Assembly: GCA_039181495.1 (NCBI GenBank)
Contig: JBCDCP010000049.1
Coordinates: 1-20,278, forward strand
Source of the DNA: JBCDCP01 sp039181495
Lineage (GTDB): Bacteria; Pseudomonadota; Alphaproteobacteria; Rhizobiales; Tepidamorphaceae
Direction: 5' to 3'
Length of the DNA stretch: 20,278 nucleotides
Shown: piece after piece, positions 14,524-20,278 of the stretch
Numbering within the stretch: position 1 is the first letter of the stretch
How the letters are laid out: each line of letters begins with the position of its first letter
The notes under the pieces: generated by a model
The model's database searches: none
What the model saw: only the letters and a program-made list of their open reading frames with translations
Told to the model about the DNA's origin: nothing
Program-made: the position numbers and the translations under genes

Positions 14524-15912
14524 ATGTCATCGGCCGTTTCTACGCAGGATTTGCAGCGTCTCGACTCTGCTCATCACCTGCATCCGTTCACCGACAGTGC
14601 AGCACTGAACGCCGAGGGGAGCCGGGTCATGGCCCGCGGCGAAGGCGTCTGGCTGTGGGATTCTGACGGTAATCAGTATCTCGATGGCATGGCCGGGCTA
14701 TGGTGCGTGCAGGTTGGCTATGGCCGCAGCGAGATCGGCGAAGCTGCACTCGAGCAGATGAACAAGCTGCCCTACTACAACACCTTCTTCAAAACGACCC
14801 ACCCGCCGGCGGTGAAACTAGCGCAGCGGCTCGCATCGCTGGCGCCGGCGGGGCTCAACCACGTCTTCTTCACCAATTCTGGATCGGAGGCCAACGACAC
14901 GGTCTATCGCATGGTGCGCTACTATTGGGCACGCATGGGAATGCCGGACAAGCAGGTCATTATCGGCCGCAAATATGGCTATCACGGTTCTACCGTCGCC
15001 GCCTCGGCCATGGGCGGGATGCAGGCCATGCACCGCCAGGCCGGTACATTGCCGGGCATGCACCACATCGCACCGCCCTACTGGTTTGGCGAGGGCATGA
15101 GCACGGGCAAGTCGCCCGAGGAATTCGGTGTCGCGGCGGCCCAGAAACTCGAGAAGGCAATCGATTCAATCGGCGAAGGAAAGGTTGCGGCGTTTATCGC
15201 TGAGCCAATCCAAGGCGCCGGCGGTGTGATCATCCCGCCCGATACCTACTGGCCAGAGATCAAGCGCATCCTGTCAGAGCGTAACATTCTCTTCGTGGCC
15301 GACGAGGTCATCTGCGGTTTCGGGCGCACTGGCAAATGGTTCGGGTCCGACTACTACGGCCTTTCTCCCGATCTGATGCCGATCGCCAAAGGCCTGTCAT
15401 CGGGCTATCTGCCGATTGGCGGTGTCATGGTGTCGGACAAGGTGGCGAGCCAGGTTATCGGTGGCGGCGGTGAATTCTTCCACGGATTCACATATTCGGG
15501 TCATCCTGCCTGTTGTACGGCGGCCCTAGCCAATCTGGATATCCTTGAGGCCGATGAGATCATTCCACGTGTTGAGAATGAGATCGGCCCTTATCTGCAG
15601 CAGCAGTGGCTGTCACTGGCCGAACACCCGCTGGTTGGTGAAGCGCGGATTGTCGGGATGATAGGCGCGCTGGAACTTATCCCCGAAAAGCGTATCCCCG
15701 AGCTGCGCTTCCCCAACACTGGCGAAGTCGGCACGATGTGCCGCGATTTCTCGTTCACCAACGGGCTGATCATGCGGGCTGTCCGTGATTCAATGATCAT
15801 CTCCCCGCCATTGGTGATCTCCAAGGAAGAGGTCGATGAGCTCATTCTGCGAGCGACCAAGACGCTGGACGAGACATACAACCAGCTTCGAACCGAAGGT
15901 CGTGCGGCCTGA
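14524..15912 (+). CDS. class III aminotransferase, probable putrescine/polyamine:pyruvate aminotransferase (SpuC-like)
   Basis: Predicted PLP enzyme, 462 aa, of the omega-aminotransferase group. In polyamine loci such enzymes transfer the amino group of putrescine (or a related diamine) to pyruvate, giving 4-aminobutanal and alanine. Motifs are LDGMAGLWCVQVGYGR (53-68), TNSGSEAND (117-125, cofactor phosphate contact), YHGST (153-157), the cofactor-ring aspartate D260 in FVADEVICGFGRTG, and the Schiff-base lysine K289 in PIAKGLSSGYLPIGG. Length and the NxFFKTTHPPA stretch fit the SpuC/pyruvate-dependent aminotransferases. The start ATG follows GGGGGAG at a suitable distance, 33 nt after the PuuA-like gene, so the two are probably co-transcribed. 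Other amines, for example beta-alanine or taurine-type substrates, cannot be excluded from sequence alone. Confidence 0.85.
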   Translation: MSSAVSTQDLQRLDSAHHLHPFTDSAALNAEGSRVMARGEGVWLWDSDGNQYLDGMAGLWCVQVGYGRSEIGEAALEQMNKLPYYNTFFKTTHPPAVKLAQRLASLAPAGLNHVFFTNSGSEANDTVYRMVRYYWARMGMPDKQVIIGRKYGYHGSTVAASAMGGMQAMHRQAGTLPGMHHIAPPYWFGEGMSTGKSPEEFGVAAAQKLEKAIDSIGEGKVAAFIAEPIQGAGGVIIPPDTYWPEIKRILSERNILFVADEVICGFGRTGKWFGSDYYGLSPDLMPIAKGLSSGYLPIGGVMVSDKVASQVIGGGGEFFHGFTYSGHPACCTAALANLDILEADEIIPRVENEIGPYLQQQWLSLAEHPLVGEARIVGMIGALELIPEKRIPELRFPNTGEVGTMCRDFSFTNGLIMRAVRDSMIISPPLVISKEEVDELILRATKTLDETYNQLRTEGRAA

Positions 15913-15952
15913 AGGCGAGATGCTGGCAGCTTCGGTCAGGCGGTGAAAACCC

Positions 15953-17251
15953 ATGCTGATCGACACTGGCGGGCACGAGCACCCTGACGGGTCCTACTAT
16001 GCCGCCACGGCTGATGCGGTCCCCAGCCATCCTCAGCTCGAAGGTTCCGAGAAGGCCGACATCTGCATCCTGGGCGGCGGGTTCTGCGGGCTGTCTGCGG
16101 CATTGCATCTGGCCGAGCGCGGCTATGATGTCGCGCTGCTCGAAGCCAACCGCATCGGCTGGGGCGCGTCGGGCCGCAATGGCGGCCAGATACACTCAGG
16201 CCAACGCAAACCGATCGATGAGCTTGAGGCAATTGTTGGTGCTGACGACGCGCGGACAATGTGGCAGTTGGGCGAGGACGCCAAGGCACTTGTCCGGTCC
16301 CTTGCAGAAAAACATGGCATTGCATGTGACCTCAGATCAGGGCTCATCGATGCCGCCCACAAACCGCAATTCGTCGCTGAATACCGCGACTATGTGGACC
16401 TACTTCAAAGCCGATACGGCTATGACAAGGTCCGCTTTCTCGATACCACGGAAATCCGAAGCAAGGTTGGCAGTGAGGACTATCATGGCGGGCTGCTGGA
16501 TGAGGGCGCCGGTCACCTCAACCCGCTTAAGTTCGCGCACGGTATCGGCTCGACAGCAAGCAAGGCCGGCGCAAGGATCTTCGAGCGGTCCAAGGTTGTA
16601 GCCGTGACGGAGGAAGCGTCCGGGGTGCGGGTGCAGACCGCATTTGGCGCCGTTGCCGCCAACTCAGTTCTATATTGCGGCAATGGTTATCTCGCCGGCA
16701 TCGAGCCCGCGCTAGAGGCCCGCGTCCTGCCGCTCAACAACTACATCGCGGTGACCGAACCGCTGGGGCGCGGGCGCGCAGCATCGCTCATCCGCGACGG
16801 GGAATGCGTCGCCGACTCGCGTTTCGTCATCAACTATTTCCGGCTGACGCCGGACGACCGGCTCCTGTTTGGCGGCGGCGAAACCTATGGCGAGCGTTTC
16901 CCGCGCGATATAGCGGGCTTCGTTAGACGACCGATGCTGAAGATCTTTCCGCAGCTTGCCGATGTCAGCATCGACTATGCCTGGGGTGGTACTCTGGGCA
17001 TTACAATGAAGAGGCTGCCAGTCTTTCGGCGGGTCGGCCGGCATGGCTTCGCGGCATGCGGGTTTTCTGGTCAGGGCGTGGCGATCGCGCCACTCGCCGG
17101 TCAGATTCTCGCCGAAGCGGTTGATGGAACACTATCTCGGTTCGATGTGTATGCGCGTCTGCCGCAGCCTGTCTTTCCGGGTGGACGGCTGTTTCGCCAT
17201 CCTACGCTCACACTGGCTATGTTGTGGTACAGCCTGCGCGACCGCCTGTAG
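15953..17251 (+). CDS. FAD-dependent amine oxidase, probable gamma-glutamylputrescine oxidase (PuuB-like)
   Basis: Predicted flavoprotein, 432 aa, of the D-amino-acid-oxidase/glycine-oxidase-like fold. PuuB oxidises gamma-glutamylputrescine to gamma-glutamyl-gamma-aminobutyraldehyde with release of ammonia and hydrogen peroxide. The FAD-binding motif ICILGGGFCGLSAALHLAERG is at 37-57 (GxGxxG variant GGGFCG at 41-46), with the ribose-binding acidic residue E64. GWGASGRNGGQI (69-80) is the second flavin-contact motif typical of PuuB/OrdL proteins. The C-terminal flavin-site segment includes YAWGGTLGITMKRLPVF and ACGFSGQGVAIAPLAGQ. The ATG at 15953 gives a normal PuuB-like N-terminus (about 35 residues before the FAD fold), although its ribosome-binding site (GGCGGTG) is weak. 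It lies 40 nt after the aminotransferase gene and 25 nt before the GNAT gene. No membrane segment is seen. Confidence 0.85.
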   Translation: MLIDTGGHEHPDGSYYAATADAVPSHPQLEGSEKADICILGGGFCGLSAALHLAERGYDVALLEANRIGWGASGRNGGQIHSGQRKPIDELEAIVGADDARTMWQLGEDAKALVRSLAEKHGIACDLRSGLIDAAHKPQFVAEYRDYVDLLQSRYGYDKVRFLDTTEIRSKVGSEDYHGGLLDEGAGHLNPLKFAHGIGSTASKAGARIFERSKVVAVTEEASGVRVQTAFGAVAANSVLYCGNGYLAGIEPALEARVLPLNNYIAVTEPLGRGRAASLIRDGECVADSRFVINYFRLTPDDRLLFGGGETYGERFPRDIAGFVRRPMLKIFPQLADVSIDYAWGGTLGITMKRLPVFRRVGRHGFAACGFSGQGVAIAPLAGQILAEAVDGTLSRFDVYARLPQPVFPGGRLFRHPTLTLAMLWYSLRDRL

Positions 17252-17276
17252 GGCCAAGCCAAGACTAGAGTGTCGT

Positions 17277-17906
17277 ATGCCGTCCCTGTATGAAGAAGCC
17301 TCCAAGATCCAGTACGCCCGGACCGATCTCCCCGAAGGTCATATTGGTGTCTATCGATGGTATCTGCGGCATGACCGGCCATGGACCGTCGAGCCCGACG
17401 ATCCACCACGCGATGATCTTCACATCGAGGAGCTACAGCCAATCACGCTGAAGAGTTATCGGGCGCTCTATGACGCGGTGGGTGCCGACTGGCTCTGGGC
17501 CGATCGGCGACGGATGGATCAGAAGCATCTTGCGCAGGATCTTGGTGCACCGGGTGTCAGTGTGCACGTGCTCAAGGCCGCTGGTGAGATCGCTGGCTAC
17601 TACGAACTGAATACCGGGCGGCCCGGCGTTACCGATCTCGCCTATTTCGGACTAATGCCGGGTTATGTAGGGCAGAGGATCGGACCGTGGCTGCTACGTG
17701 AGGCAATTATTCATGCACTGCGACTGCGCGAAGCGCCGGTTACACTCAACACCTGTACGCTGGATCATCCCAAGGCGTTGGAAGGTTATCTCAAAGCAGG
17801 TTTTGAGATCATCGATACCGAGCAGGATGACTGCTACGATCCGCGTCTGGACGGCACATTGCCGCACGATACCGCACCCCATGTGCCGGTTGCCACGATC
17901 GACTGA
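17277..17906 (+). CDS. GNAT family N-acetyltransferase
   Basis: Predicted acetyl-CoA-dependent acetyltransferase, 209 aa. The acetyl-CoA pyrophosphate-binding motif reads GYVGQRIGPWLLREAI (129-144), a variant of the GNAT Q/R-x-x-G-x-G/A loop. The preceding strand is VTDLAYFGLMP (118-128), and YLKAGFEIIDTE (171-182) is the C-terminal GNAT signature. The open frame begins at 17043, but that part overlaps the oxidase gene. The ATG at 17277 lies 25 nt after the oxidase stop and gives a standard-length protein, though with only a weak ribosome-binding site. It is apparently the last gene of the putrescine catabolic set, so a polyamine, a gamma-glutamyl intermediate or an aminoaldehyde-derived amine is a plausible acceptor. 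This is inference: GNAT substrates cannot be read from sequence, and it does not look like the well-known SpeG family. Confidence 0.75.
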   Translation: MPSLYEEASKIQYARTDLPEGHIGVYRWYLRHDRPWTVEPDDPPRDDLHIEELQPITLKSYRALYDAVGADWLWADRRRMDQKHLAQDLGAPGVSVHVLKAAGEIAGYYELNTGRPGVTDLAYFGLMPGYVGQRIGPWLLREAIIHALRLREAPVTLNTCTLDHPKALEGYLKAGFEIIDTEQDDCYDPRLDGTLPHDTAPHVPVATID

Positions 17907-17912
17907 TTGCGT

Positions 17913-18182
17913 TTAGCAAGGCCTGTCAGGCCGCAAGCTTTCGCCGCACTCGAGCGATTTATCGCAATCCTCACAGATGCCTGATCGCAGGCTACGGTTT
18001 GCAATGACACGGGCCAGAATTCCCGCCACGGCGCCGTCAAGAGGTGGTTGCTGGTCAGCAGGCGGCGGTGCCCTGTGCTGCCGCGTGAGTTCACCAAGCA
18101 TGTTCCAGCATATGATGCGATTGACATCCTCTCGGAGTGTTTGAACCGGGGTCAACGTGCTGATGGAGTGTTGCTTTGTCAT
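17913..18182 (-). CDS. possible small Cys-rich hypothetical protein
   Basis: Open frame of 89 codons, MTKQHSISTLTPVQTLREDV at the N-terminus, not recognised as any family. Two things favour it being real: codon choice resembles that of the flanking genes, and the composition looks protein-like, with a central Ala/Val/Ile-rich helix (GAVAGILARVIA) and a Cys cluster near the end (CEDCDKSLEC, then a final Cys). Against it: the only Shine-Dalgarno-like GGAG is 12 nt from the ATG, no promoter is evident, and a plus-strand 79-codon frame (18048-18287) overlaps it. The clustered Cys could bind a metal, but no known zinc-ribbon spacing is complete. Treat it as a low-confidence call; comparative conservation would decide. 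Confidence 0.33.
   Translation of the reverse strand: MTKQHSISTLTPVQTLREDVNRIICWNMLGELTRQHRAPPPADQQPPLDGAVAGILARVIANRSLRSGICEDCDKSLECGESLRPDRPC
17920..17932 (+). terminator. small hairpin after the GNAT gene
   Basis: GGCCT, loop GTC, AGGCC forms a perfect 5-bp stem 13 nt past the GNAT stop. An outer TTGCG (17907-17911) and CGCAA (17932-17936) could pair around it. No T tract follows (GCTTTCG), so this is a weak candidate for the end of the catabolic operon. Confidence 0.3.
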
Positions 18183-18323
18183 ACATCGACGCTACTCCGA
18201 TGCCCCGTTCAATTCCTTGATTTCGATGAAGAGGCTTCTCCGGTTTGGTTGATCCCGCGCAAGGCAGGCCTTCCCCAACTGTATTAGACTTGAAGGGTCT
18301 TATCGGGGGATTTCTGGAGCGCG

Positions 18324-19343
18324 ATGATGCCGGACAAGGAGACTGGACCGCAGGCCAATGGTGCTGCGGATGCGGGTATGCAGGCTACCCTCTCAACAGA
18401 GGCATTGCCTGACGTGGCCGCTTTGGATGGTGGCGTCACCGACACATCAGACGGGACGGTTGGTCCAGCCGAGCGGCGCTTCGATCGGCAAGATCGCGAA
18501 GCTATTCGAAAGCTCTTCGAGACCGGCGAATATCCCTACAAATCAAAGATGCACCGCAGGGACTATGAGAAGCGCAAGTCCGAACTGCAGGTCGAGCTTC
18601 TCAAGGTGCAGGATTGGGTCCGCTCAACCGGACAGAAGATCGTAATCCTGTTCGAGGGCCGCGACGCAGCCGGCAAGGGCGGTACGATCAAGCGGTTCAT
18701 GGAACATCTCAATCCGCGTGGCGCGCGGGTGGTGGCGCTGGACAAACCGACCGATCGCGAAAAGACGCAGTGGTTTTTTCAGCGTTACATCGAACACTTG
18801 CCCTCCGCTGGCGAAATGGTGCTGTTCGACCGCTCCTGGTACAACCGCGCCGGCGTTGAACGGGTGATGGGCTTCTGCAGCCCGCAGGACTATCTCGAGT
18901 TCATGCGTCAGACACCGGAAGTCGAACGGATGCTGGCTCGCAGCGGCATCATCCTGTTCAAGTACTGGTTTTCGGTCACTCGCGAGGAACAGCTTCGCCG
19001 CTTCACATCGCGAGAGCATGAGCCACTGAAGAAATGGAAGCTGTCACCAATCGATCGGGAATCGCTCGACAAGTGGGATGACTACACCGAGGCCAAGGAG
19101 GCGATGTTCTTTTATACCGACACCGCCGATGCGCCTTGGACGATCATCAAGTCGAATGACAAGAAGCGTGCCCGACTCAATTGCATGCGTCACTTCCTGG
19201 CGACGCTGCCCTATCCCGATAAGAACAATCGGGTCATTGGGCGACTGGATCCGCTGATTGTCGGCTCAAGCAGCCATGTCATCGGCAACAGCACACACAT
19301 CATTGGAACGACGGTGCATCCTGAGAATCGGCGTGGGGCCTAA
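18324..19343 (+). CDS. ppk2: polyphosphate kinase 2 (class I PPK2)
   Basis: Predicted cytoplasmic kinase, 339 aa, that uses inorganic polyphosphate to phosphorylate nucleoside diphosphates (ADP or GDP), or the reverse. The P-loop is FEGRDAAGKGG (110-120) and the Walker B-type motif is VLFDRSWYNRAGVE (166-179). The lid region includes FTSREHEPLKKWKLSPID (227-244), and KWDDYTEAKEAMFFYTDTADAPW (250-272) is conserved in one-domain PPK2 enzymes. Residues 1-50 are a polar, probably disordered extension before the kinase region (KLFETGEYPYKSKM at 63-76). The C-terminal tail has three spaced His residues in a roughly 7-residue pattern (SSHVIGN, STHIIGT, TVHPENR). Two adjacent ATGs exist; GGAG at 18316-18319 is 4 nt from the first and 7 nt from the second (18327), so the protein may begin one residue later. 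It stands alone and is convergent with the ABC exporter gene. Confidence 0.92.
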   Translation: MMPDKETGPQANGAADAGMQATLSTEALPDVAALDGGVTDTSDGTVGPAERRFDRQDREAIRKLFETGEYPYKSKMHRRDYEKRKSELQVELLKVQDWVRSTGQKIVILFEGRDAAGKGGTIKRFMEHLNPRGARVVALDKPTDREKTQWFFQRYIEHLPSAGEMVLFDRSWYNRAGVERVMGFCSPQDYLEFMRQTPEVERMLARSGIILFKYWFSVTREEQLRRFTSREHEPLKKWKLSPIDRESLDKWDDYTEAKEAMFFYTDTADAPWTIIKSNDKKRARLNCMRHFLATLPYPDKNNRVIGRLDPLIVGSSSHVIGNSTHIIGTTVHPENRRGA

Positions 19344-19360
19344 GGTGTCGGCAGCGCTGC

Positions 19361-20278
19361 TCAACCCGCCTTGGGCAGGTCTTCAACCGCGGCAATGAAG
19401 CCGCCGGACTGACGCTTCCAGAGATCGGCATAGACGCCGCCTGAGGCTAGCAGCGCATTGTGCGTGCCCTCCTCGACGATCCGGCCCTGGTCCATGACGA
19501 TCAGACGGTCCATTGCAGCAATGGTGGACAGCCGATGGGCAATGGCGATGACTGTTTTGCCTTCCATGAGGCCGTAGAGTGAATCCTGAATGGCGGCTTC
19601 GACTTCTGAGTCGAGCGCGCTGGTCGCCTCGTCCAGGACGAGGATCGGCGCATTCTTGAGGAAGACCCGCGCAATGGCGATCCTCTGGCGCTGTCCGCCT
19701 GACAGTTTGACGCCACGCTCGCCGACATGGGCGTCAAGGCCGCTCCGTCCCTCCTGATCGCTGAGCTCATCAATGAAGATGTCAGCCCGAGCATTGCGCG
19801 CAGCCTTGGCTATCTGCTCTGCGGTCGAATCCGGCCGGCCATAGGCGATGTTGTCGCCGACCGAACGGTGCATGAGTGCGGTGTCCTGAGTCACGACGCC
19901 AATCTGCGCGCGCAGGGATTCCTGGGTGATCTGCGATATGTCCTGATCGTCGATCAGGATTCGCCCACCCTCGAGATCGTGCAGCCGCAGCAACAGATTG
20001 ACGAGCGTGGTCTTGCCCGCGCCGGAGCGCCCGACAATCCCGACTTTCTGGCCAGGCGGGATCTCGAGATCAAGTTTGTCGATAACACCGCCTTCCTTGC
20101 CATAGTGAAAGGTGATGCCGTCGAACCGAACTCTGCCATCCGCGACTCGTAGCACCGCGGCGTCGGGGGTGTCGGTTACCGAATAGGCCTTCGACAGCAT
20201 TTCCTTGCCGTCGAACACCGTGCCGATGTTCTCAAACAGGCCAGCAGTTTCCCACATGATCCATTGCGACAGGCCCGT
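19361..20278 (-). CDS. ABC exporter, ATP-binding C-terminal part (gene runs off the right edge)
   Basis: Partial gene: the reading frame is open to the window end, with residues TGLSQWI preceding the first internal Met, so the N-terminal membrane domain lies beyond 20278. The visible 305 residues are the end of the transmembrane domain and a complete nucleotide-binding domain of the MsbA/ABCB/LmrA-like exporter type. Motifs, numbered in this fragment, are Walker A GRSGAGKT (83-90), Q-loop VVTQDTALMHRSVGDNI, signature LSGGQRQ (192-198), Walker B LVLDEATSALD (213-223) and H-loop AHRLST. The SQWIMWE-GLFENIGTV stretch at the domain junction resembles multidrug or lipid exporter proteins common in alphaproteobacteria. 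The substrate cannot be told from this part. It is convergent with ppk2 across a 17-nt gap. Confidence 0.9.
   Translation of the reverse strand, partial: TGLSQWIMWETAGLFENIGTVFDGKEMLSKAYSVTDTPDAAVLRVADGRVRFDGITFHYGKEGGVIDKLDLEIPPGQKVGIVGRSGAGKTTLVNLLLRLHDLEGGRILIDDQDISQITQESLRAQIGVVTQDTALMHRSVGDNIAYGRPDSTAEQIAKAARNARADIFIDELSDQEGRSGLDAHVGERGVKLSGGQRQRIAIARVFLKNAPILVLDEATSALDSEVEAAIQDSLYGLMEGKTVIAIAHRLSTIAAMDRLIVMDQGRIVEEGTHNALLASGGVYADLWKRQSGGFIAAVEDLPKAG

Larger units (their letters stand above)
17907..18323. other. 417-nt gap without a confident gene
   Basis: The stretch holds a hairpin just after the GNAT stop (17920-17932), one doubtful minus-strand small ORF (17913-18182) and the leader of the polyphosphate kinase gene. 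A TATTAG (18282-18287) could be a -10 for that gene, but no good -35 is placed before it. I see no tRNA, no repeat array and no mobile-element remnant here. Confidence 0.5.

Noticed and set aside
17043..17276. N-terminal extension of the GNAT protein to 287 aa
   Set aside because: It overlaps the PuuB-like oxidase gene in another frame. The ATG at 17277 restores the normal GNAT length.
18048..18287. 79-codon plus-strand ORF in the gap before ppk2
   Set aside because: No ribosome-binding site and no recognisable features. It overlaps the more protein-like minus-strand frame.
19351..19360. GCAGCGCTGC 10-bp palindrome between ppk2 and the ABC exporter gene
   Set aside because: It has no loop or T tract, so it cannot act as an intrinsic terminator, and GC-rich palindromes of this size are expected by chance.
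1..20278. CRISPR array, tRNA or rRNA gene, insertion sequence, prophage or toxin-antitoxin or defence genes
   Set aside because: No regularly spaced repeats, cloverleaf-like sequence, transposase or integrase, target-site duplication or defence-type protein was seen in reading the window.

Overview
The window is GC-rich, densely packed chromosomal DNA with short gaps and alphaproteobacterial-looking proteins, most likely from a member of the Hyphomicrobiales (Rhizobiales). That placement is my inference from protein style and gene content; no rRNA or other marker gene is present. I see no tRNA, rRNA, CRISPR array, insertion sequence, integrase or phage gene. Most of the window is recognisable transport and catabolic metabolism.

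Left part (1-7190). A secreted ferric-iron binding protein (FutA/FbpA type) on the plus strand ends at a strong intrinsic terminator. It faces a fused two-domain iron permease (FbpB type) on the minus strand, which lies directly downstream of an acetoacetyl-CoA synthetase gene. No ATPase for this iron transporter is present. A divergent AsmA-family envelope gene follows.

Centre (7197-17906). This is a two-armed polyamine uptake and degradation locus. The minus arm is a glutamine-synthetase-like gene followed by a complete potF-potG-potH-potI putrescine ABC importer. The plus arm is a second glutamine-synthetase-like gene (PuuA type), a class III aminotransferase (SpuC type), a gamma-glutamylputrescine oxidase (PuuB type) and a GNAT acetyltransferase. 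The arms diverge from a gap of about 127 nt that holds several small inverted repeats. Imported putrescine could be degraded by gamma-glutamylation plus oxidation or by direct transamination. The aldehyde dehydrogenase (PuuC) and the gamma-glutamyl-GABA hydrolase (PuuD) are not in the window. The 8-mer GTTTGCCC, or its complement, recurs in the non-coding gaps of this locus and is a candidate shared regulatory site.

Right part (17907-20278). A 417-nt gap holds at most one doubtful small Cys-rich ORF. It is followed by a class I polyphosphate kinase 2 and, convergent to it, the 3' part of an ABC exporter gene that runs off the right edge.

Several starts were moved from the longest ORF: PotF (second ATG), PotH, PotI, the GNAT gene, and the second PuuA-like gene (internal TTG). 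I found no clearly novel system. The best leads are the shared motif in the polyamine gaps, the basic N-terminal tail on PotG, the GNAT gene and the small Cys-rich ORF.
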